A stretch of 10,198 nucleotides of DNA, taken from CAYMSO01 sp964393185 (lineage in GTDB: Bacteria; Patescibacteriota; Dojkabacteria; J137). Each line of letters opens with the position of its first letter. Position 1 is the stretch's first letter. This document shows, piece by piece, positions 5,972 through 10,198 of this stretch. The position numbers and the translations under genes are program-made. The notes under the pieces were generated by a model. That model searched no databases. It worked only from the letters and a program-made list of their open reading frames with translations, and had not been told where the DNA came from. Location of the stretch: the NCBI GenBank assembly GCA_964393185.1, contig CAYMSO010000019.1, positions 1-10,198 on the forward strand, given 5' to 3'.

Positions 5972-6710
5972 AAGCTTTTTTTAATTTGAAAATAACAAAA
6001 TTTGGTTGTTCTTGTAAACGCCGAAAAACTTCCCGAGTTCTTATATCATCTAATTCATCAAGGCCAGAATCACGGATTGAAGGCTCAATTATCTTTGCGA
6101 TAGTTAAATTATGAATGGAGAAAGCCTCTGAGTACTCGGTGAAAGATCTGGTTATAAATGGAGTAGGCGAATCGCAAAAATCCGTAATTTGTTTCCAGCA
6201 AAATATTGCATGTTGGGAAGTTAAGTACTTACTTGTATCTAGATTATCAATACTTCTAAAATTGTTTACAAAGCTTGGGTGTGGAACTACTATCAACGAT
6301 TCGCCTGAGTTTTTCATTATTCTAGAGAGCTCAGAAATTGCATCATTTAGGTACTCTACTGTGTGTAGAACCATTATAGATATTACTTTATCAAATGATT
6401 GGTCTGGGAATGGTAGTGACTTTTCTATATTAGCCCTTACAAACGAAACATGAATAGGTGCGTTAGTCCTAGCTATTTCTAACATCTTTTTAGATGAATC
6501 TACTCCCAAGACTTTTTCTGCATTCTTTAGAAATGGATTATTAGTAAAAGTTCCTGTGCCGCATCCTAGGTCAATCACCATTTTACCCTCCACATTACCT
6601 AATTCATCAGTAATAGCAGGATATATGATATGTTTATGAGAATAATCTCCTTCGTTACCAAATATTTCATTATATCTTACGGCAATTTCATCCCAAGGGT
6701 CACTTCGCAT
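5958..6710 (-). CDS. Class I SAM-dependent methyltransferase
   Basis: About 250 residues from the ATG at 6708-6710; a TTG two codons upstream is less likely. The N-terminal WDEIAVRYNEIFG is typical of small-molecule methyltransferases of the Methyltransf_11/25 type. SAM-binding motif I is VIDLGCGTGTF. VLGVDSSKKMLEIA carries the acidic residue that contacts the ribose. FVRANIEKSLPFPDQSFDKVISIMVLHTVE provides the adenine-binding and post-motif region, followed by LSRIMKNSGESLIVVPHPSF. The substrate cannot be read from the sequence. It is the first gene of an overlapping pair with a nucleoside/nucleotide-active-looking enzyme, so a nucleotide-type substrate is conceivable. On the minus strand a TATAAT lies about 25 nt upstream of the ATG. 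Confidence 0.8.
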   Translation of the reverse strand: MRSDPWDEIAVRYNEIFGNEGDYSHKHIIYPAITDELGNVEGKMVIDLGCGTGTFTNNPFLKNAEKVLGVDSSKKMLEIARTNAPIHVSFVRANIEKSLPFPDQSFDKVISIMVLHTVEYLNDAISELSRIMKNSGESLIVVPHPSFVNNFRSIDNLDTSKYLTSQHAIFCWKQITDFCDSPTPFITRSFTEYSEAFSIHNLTIAKIIEPSIRDSGLDELDDIRTREVFRRLQEQPNFVIFKLKKAYVET

Positions 6711-6734
6711 TATCAAAATTTAACTTATTACTAT

Positions 6735-6740
6735 ATTATA
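6735..6740 (-). promoter_or_regulatory. Possible -10 element for the methyltransferase operon
   Basis: TATAAT on the minus strand, about 25 nt upstream of the ATG, giving a short leader. A second TATAAT lies 10 nt further upstream. No good -35 is found at normal spacing, so the assignment is tentative. Confidence 0.35.
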
Positions 6741-6820
6741 ACGCATTCGAATTATAGCAGACATGTTGTTATTTGTCGTCGTCACATAACTGCTTTTCGT
6801 CCTCAACTTCGCTAATTGTC

Positions 6821-6849
6821 TTGCCCTATTTTAACCCAAGCTGTATCAT
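6821..6849 (+). promoter_or_regulatory. Predicted promoter for the SpoIID-domain gene
   Basis: TTGCCC (6821-6826), a 17-nt spacer and TATCAT (6844-6849): four of six and five of six matches to the sigma70 consensus at ideal spacing. Transcription would start near 6856, leaving a leader of about 17 nt before the ATG at 6873 and no clear Shine-Dalgarno. Confidence 0.45.
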
Positions 6850-6872
6850 GAATATAGACAGAAAATTATTAC

Positions 6873-8678
6873 ATGTGTGTAAGTAATTACAAAAAAATTT
6901 GTATAGTACTAGTTACTGCCGTGTTTCTTACAATCGGTTTTGTACCAACAGTTCAATCGCAACAAACTTCGGACGAGATTCAACAAGAGATTGACGAACA
7001 ACGAGAAAAATTAAATCAAACTGAAAGCGAAATTTCCAGATTAGAACAAGAAATCGCCCAGAGTCAAAATAATTTAAACTCTGCCAGTGAGGGGCTACCT
7101 AAGCTTATGGCAGAAATAGAAACAATAGAGAAACAAATAGCACTCAATGATCAAAAATTAAAACGACTCGAGGAAGAAAATAAATTGAAGGTGGCTCAAC
7201 AAAAACAGTTAAAGCGAGAACAAGATGAATCCCTGGATATGTCGTACAAAGTTTGGCGTCTTCAAAAAAGTAATAGAAATAGCCCATTTGACGATACAAG
7301 CGATTATGCAAGATTTGAATTTTACGACACCAAGCTTTATGGTGTAGGAAGCTATACAATTGAACAATTGGGTAAAGAAATATTGAAATTAGAAAAACAG
7401 ATAAAAGATAGTAGCGATGTATTATCATCCTTAAATAATCAAAATGCTGAATTAAGTAGAAGGCGAACAGAAATAGAAGCTGAAATTAATTATTATAATA
7501 GTATAATTGCTCAAAATCAGGGAAGTGTTAATGGGCTAAAGGACAGTAGAGCCGCTTTAGAAAATACAATTGCCAATTTGCTTGCAGAGCAACAAGAGGC
7601 TGCTCGAAGAGAGTCAGAAATTCTGAATGGAGGTGGAGGAGTAGTAACCCCACCACCACCTAGTAGTGGCGATAATGGGGGAAATGGTGGAGATACCAAT
7701 CCAGGTAACACAACAAATTTTGTCTTTTCGGGACGAGGACGCGATTTATATCAAGGGCACGGAGTAGGGATGTCTCAATGGGGAGCATATGGCGCTGCTC
7801 TTGCAGGAATGAATGCTAGTCAAATACTAAATTTCTACTACACAAACACCCGAGTAGAGGCTAGACCAGGAAGCATTAACGTGCAAGGATATGGAATTAT
7901 GGATTCAAACACTTATGTAGCAGGCTTAGGAGAGGTACCAAGCAAGGCATGCGGAAATGCAGAGCAAGCATCAGCAAGGCCCGATAAATATGTAGTCGAT
8001 AATCCGGGAACAGTTTGGGACTGTTGGCCAGAAGAAACTATCAAGGCTCAAGTGATTGCGGCCAGATCTTATGCACTTCGATATTCGGGCGCAATTTGTA
8101 CAACTGCTGCATGTCAGGTATACACAGGAGGTAGAGATAAACAATGGGCAGCTGATGAGACAAAAGACCTTGTTGTAGTATCGAATAGCGGAACTGATGC
8201 TAACCAAATTATCAATGCCTTATACTCGGCAGATAATAACCAAGGAGCAGGTACTGCCAATAACGATACAATTTTTCAGAATTTTGGTGGAGATGGCTGG
8301 GCTTACTCATATTTGAGAGCTGTTAACGATACAACTTTTGCTGCAACAACAAATTGGACATATTGGAATTATCAAACTCAGCAGTACAATATGGGACATA
8401 TTTTAGATATGCTTAATTTTATTGCTTACAATCCAGCCAGCACAGAAATTGCTTCGACTAAAACTCAAGTACAAGCTCTATTAAACGGAGTTACCGCAAT
8501 TCATAATATAGAGTTCGAGAGAGATCCATCTGGAAGAGTTAAGAAGGTTTGGCTAACAATTCAAGACGGTTCACAAAGATCTATTGGAGGCTGGTGGTTT
8601 AAAAATATCTGGAATGGATGGACATACGACATTGGCAGATACGATTATATCTATAGTCAGACGTTTTACATGAATTAG
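6873..8678 (+). CDS. Exported coiled-coil protein with SpoIID/LytB domain
   Basis: A 601-residue protein. Residues 1-29 are a signal peptide (KK then IVLVTAVFLTIGFVP, cleavage near VQS-QQ). Residues about 33-125 and 165-250 are heptad-rich coiled coil, like the regulatory coil of CwlO/PcsB-type peptidoglycan hydrolases, which is controlled by FtsEX in other bacteria. A Gly/Pro linker (about 251-285, with PPPP and GGGG) follows. The SpoIID/LytB region runs from about 286 to the end: GHGVGMSQWGAYG (295-307), YVAGLGEVPS with Glu354 as candidate catalytic residue, and IKAQVIAARSYAL (390-402). SpoIID proteins cleave peptide-free glycan strands as lytic transglycosylases. The GHGVGMSQ motif precedes the catalytic block, an order also known in actinobacterial members. 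About 33 residues are inserted between GEVPS and IKAQ. It probably remodels the wall during division. It is convergent with an LCP gene. Confidence 0.85.
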   Translation: MCVSNYKKICIVLVTAVFLTIGFVPTVQSQQTSDEIQQEIDEQREKLNQTESEISRLEQEIAQSQNNLNSASEGLPKLMAEIETIEKQIALNDQKLKRLEEENKLKVAQQKQLKREQDESLDMSYKVWRLQKSNRNSPFDDTSDYARFEFYDTKLYGVGSYTIEQLGKEILKLEKQIKDSSDVLSSLNNQNAELSRRRTEIEAEINYYNSIIAQNQGSVNGLKDSRAALENTIANLLAEQQEAARRESEILNGGGGVVTPPPPSSGDNGGNGGDTNPGNTTNFVFSGRGRDLYQGHGVGMSQWGAYGAALAGMNASQILNFYYTNTRVEARPGSINVQGYGIMDSNTYVAGLGEVPSKACGNAEQASARPDKYVVDNPGTVWDCWPEETIKAQVIAARSYALRYSGAICTTAACQVYTGGRDKQWAADETKDLVVVSNSGTDANQIINALYSADNNQGAGTANNDTIFQNFGGDGWAYSYLRAVNDTTFAATTNWTYWNYQTQQYNMGHILDMLNFIAYNPASTEIASTKTQVQALLNGVTAIHNIEFERDPSGRVKKVWLTIQDGSQRSIGGWWFKNIWNGWTYDIGRYDYIYSQTFYMN

Positions 8679-8688
8679 ACCTAATACC

Positions 8689-8778
8689 TTATAATCCTTG
8701 CAATGCTTTTTCCGAAATCAATTTTTCTTCACATAACTTTTCTACTAGCTCTTCTTTGAATGCATCGACTTTAAGATA
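8689..8778 (-). pseudogene. Short coding-like stretch, possible gene remnant
   Basis: In the gap between the two envelope genes, the minus strand has an open frame of about 29 codons ending in TAA at 8689-8691 that reads like real protein: VDAFKEELVEKL, then CEEKLISEKALQGL. It has no start codon; an in-frame TGA lies at 8779-8781. It may be the tail of a decayed gene or chance. No known family was identified. Confidence 0.25.
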
Positions 8779-8798
8779 TCAAAAAGTTTTTAATATTG

Positions 8799-10198
8799 TT
8801 ATTTTCCAACTACAATAAGAAAATCTTCTTTATAAATCGATCTTGTTATTGAGTCTATTTGATAATTATATAAAAAGCCTTCGGGTAAAGCAGATTTGAT
8901 ATCTCTAAGACTGTTTGATTTTTCTCCATTAGTAAAATCATAAATTCTGATACCACTAAAGTTTGCGTATGGATCATCTATATAATACAGTTCCCAATAA
9001 GGATTATCTAAATTAATAAGTTTTCCAATGTTAGAATTGGGATCTATATCGCTTCCCGAAGCATTAACTACAAAAACTTTAGGTCTTTCTTCGAAATAAG
9101 ATATGTATTTCCATGTATTGGCTATGTAGTTTTTTAGATCAGTGTAAGTATAATCATAAAATTTATCCGAGAAGCCAAAGCCATCTATAATCCCCGCTTC
9201 GTAAATTATATTACCATTGGCAATTGTTGGATCTAGTACCAATGTAGCTATATCTCCATTAAGCTTTTCGTAAAATTTAAATAAACCTGTCAGATCGCGA
9301 AGACCAATATTTGTCTCTACCGTTTGGGACAGAGCACTGTACAGGCTAGTTATTGTGTTAAATTTTTCTTTTAAACTGCGTTCCTCTTTGATGGCCGAGT
9401 TGATAATTGACTTGACAATTTCTTGTTGTCTTCCAGAGCGACTGTAATCGCTAGATAAATATCTTGCTCTTGAGTAAACTAAAGCGTCAAAACTATCGAA
9501 TGTATTTGGTCCAGCAGGAAATCTAAATATACAGAAATCAGGGAGGTTAACAGCTGGTTCGCATTCTCTACCTGCAGCCAAGACTTCGTCTGCAGGAAAA
9601 GCATCTTCAAAATTACTATCTAAATTGATTTCAATATTTCCTATTTCGTCTATAATTCTTGTGAATGTTTCGAAACTAAAAAGTGCATAGTAATGAACTT
9701 CAAGTCCTGTAATTTGTTTTACTGCAGAGAACAGTGCTTCCTTGCCATCTTGTCCATACCAGTTATAGATTGAGTTAATTTTTATAAATTCAGTTACACC
9801 ATCTGGGTTAATAATTTTGAGCAGAAGATCTCTTGGAAATGAAATTAATAAAATGTCTCCTGTATTATTGTTAAGGCTGACAAGCATTATAGTATCTGTA
9901 TTACCCAACGTTGTTGTGTCGTCCTCGCGTTTATCGGTCCCCACTAGCAAAACGTTGGTTAGTCCATCTGTATTCTTAGTATTCCCCTCCAATTGCCTAA
10001 GCCAGCAAATTGGGTTTGTTATATCTATACACTCATCAATTGGTCTAAATTTTGAAGGATCATATTCTGTATTCACAGAAAACTTGCCTTTCAAATTAGT
10101 ATCAAAAACGTTAGCAATCATACTTGGCCAGCTATCTGCAACTAATGGATCTTTACACATATTCTCTTGTATAGTAGTTACCAACCTTCCAGAATTTA
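8799..10198 (-). CDS. LytR-CpsA-Psr (LCP) family protein (N-terminus beyond right edge)
   Basis: The frame is open to the right edge, so the N-terminal cytosolic tail and membrane helix are probably outside; the TTG at 10184 is likely internal. The LCP domain is clear: TNVLLVGTDKRED, GNTDTIMLVSL, DILLISFPRDLL, KINSIYNWYGQDGKEAL, VHYYALFSFETFTRIIDEIGNIEI, and the closing DALVYSRARY...DYSRSGRQQEIVKSI. The Asp and Arg residues in these blocks bind the polyprenyl pyrophosphate of the lipid-linked glycan. The last roughly 95 residues (KVFVVNASGS ... EDFLIVVGK) look like a LytR_C domain. LCP enzymes attach glycopolymers to peptidoglycan, or glycans to protein, outside the membrane. An insertion with a Cys pair (RECEP...DFCIF) sits before the final motif. 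It converges on the SpoIID-domain gene, so both serve the envelope. Confidence 0.88.
   Translation of the reverse strand, partial: NSGRLVTTIQENMCKDPLVADSWPSMIANVFDTNLKGKFSVNTEYDPSKFRPIDECIDITNPICWLRQLEGNTKNTDGLTNVLLVGTDKREDDTTTLGNTDTIMLVSLNNNTGDILLISFPRDLLLKIINPDGVTEFIKINSIYNWYGQDGKEALFSAVKQITGLEVHYYALFSFETFTRIIDEIGNIEINLDSNFEDAFPADEVLAAGRECEPAVNLPDFCIFRFPAGPNTFDSFDALVYSRARYLSSDYSRSGRQQEIVKSIINSAIKEERSLKEKFNTITSLYSALSQTVETNIGLRDLTGLFKFYEKLNGDIATLVLDPTIANGNIIYEAGIIDGFGFSDKFYDYTYTDLKNYIANTWKYISYFEERPKVFVVNASGSDIDPNSNIGKLINLDNPYWELYYIDDPYANFSGIRIYDFTNGEKSNSLRDIKSALPEGFLYNYQIDSITRSIYKEDFLIVVGK

Noticed and set aside
6115..6453. 112-codon + strand frame inside the methyltransferase gene
   Set aside because: Shadow of a gene with unmistakable SAM-binding motifs on the other strand.
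6756..6795. Nested inverted segments (AGCAG/CTGCT, GTTAT/ATAAC) in the divergent gap
   Set aside because: Arms are 5 bp with asymmetric loops; not strong enough for an RNA element or operator.
6848..6886. 12-codon ORF overlapping the SpoIID start
   Set aside because: Too short, out of frame and overlaps the predicted -10; chance.
7517..7711. Minus-strand proline-rich frame opposite the SpoIID gene
   Set aside because: It is the antisense of the Gly/Pro linker and part of the coil, within a clear + strand gene.

Overview
This is an AT-rich bacterial window with short intergenic gaps, many overlapping genes and standard-code reading frames. All eleven visible stop codons are TAA (9) or TAG (2). 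A low-GC genome with a coiled-coil SpoIID-domain protein, a LytR-CpsA-Psr (LCP) protein and an LGFP-like repeat surface protein fits a Candidate Phyla Radiation (Patescibacteria) lineage, possibly Dojkabacteria or Microgenomates. This placement is inferred from protein style, not from a marker gene; a low-GC Gram-positive remains possible.

Region 1 (1-3530, + strand) looks like a polymorphic-toxin locus. A large protein enters from the left edge with LGFP-like repeats, a long middle region and a Gly/Ala-rich stretch, and ends in a compact toxin-like domain of about 104 residues. It overlaps a small acidic protein (likely immunity) by 10 nt. Next comes a 125-residue ORF without signal peptide or delivery domains, which looks like a displaced toxin tip, and then a second small acidic protein (likely its immunity). 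This toxin/immunity alternation is the most interesting system in the window.

Region 2 (3531-5386) holds regulators. A + strand HTH protein with a probable PAS-like (MmyB-type) sensor domain meets, tail to tail, a minus-strand two-gene operon of an unknown 100-residue protein and a small HTH protein. The two HTH domains are clearly paralogous (about 42% identical by eye). The operon has a strong predicted promoter (TTGACA-17-TAAAAT) with a near-perfect dyad over the start region, suggesting autoregulation.

Region 3 (5387-6710, minus strand) is an overlapping pair: a class I SAM-dependent methyltransferase and a nucleoside 2-deoxyribosyltransferase/DNPH1-like enzyme with a C-terminal ribbon-helix-helix-like tail.

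Region 4 (6711-10198) is cell-envelope related. An exported SpoIID/LytB-domain protein with a CwlO/PcsB-like coiled coil (+) converges on an LCP protein (minus) that runs off the right edge. Between them lies a short coding-like minus-strand stretch that may be a gene remnant. No tRNA, rRNA, CRISPR array or insertion sequence was recognised.
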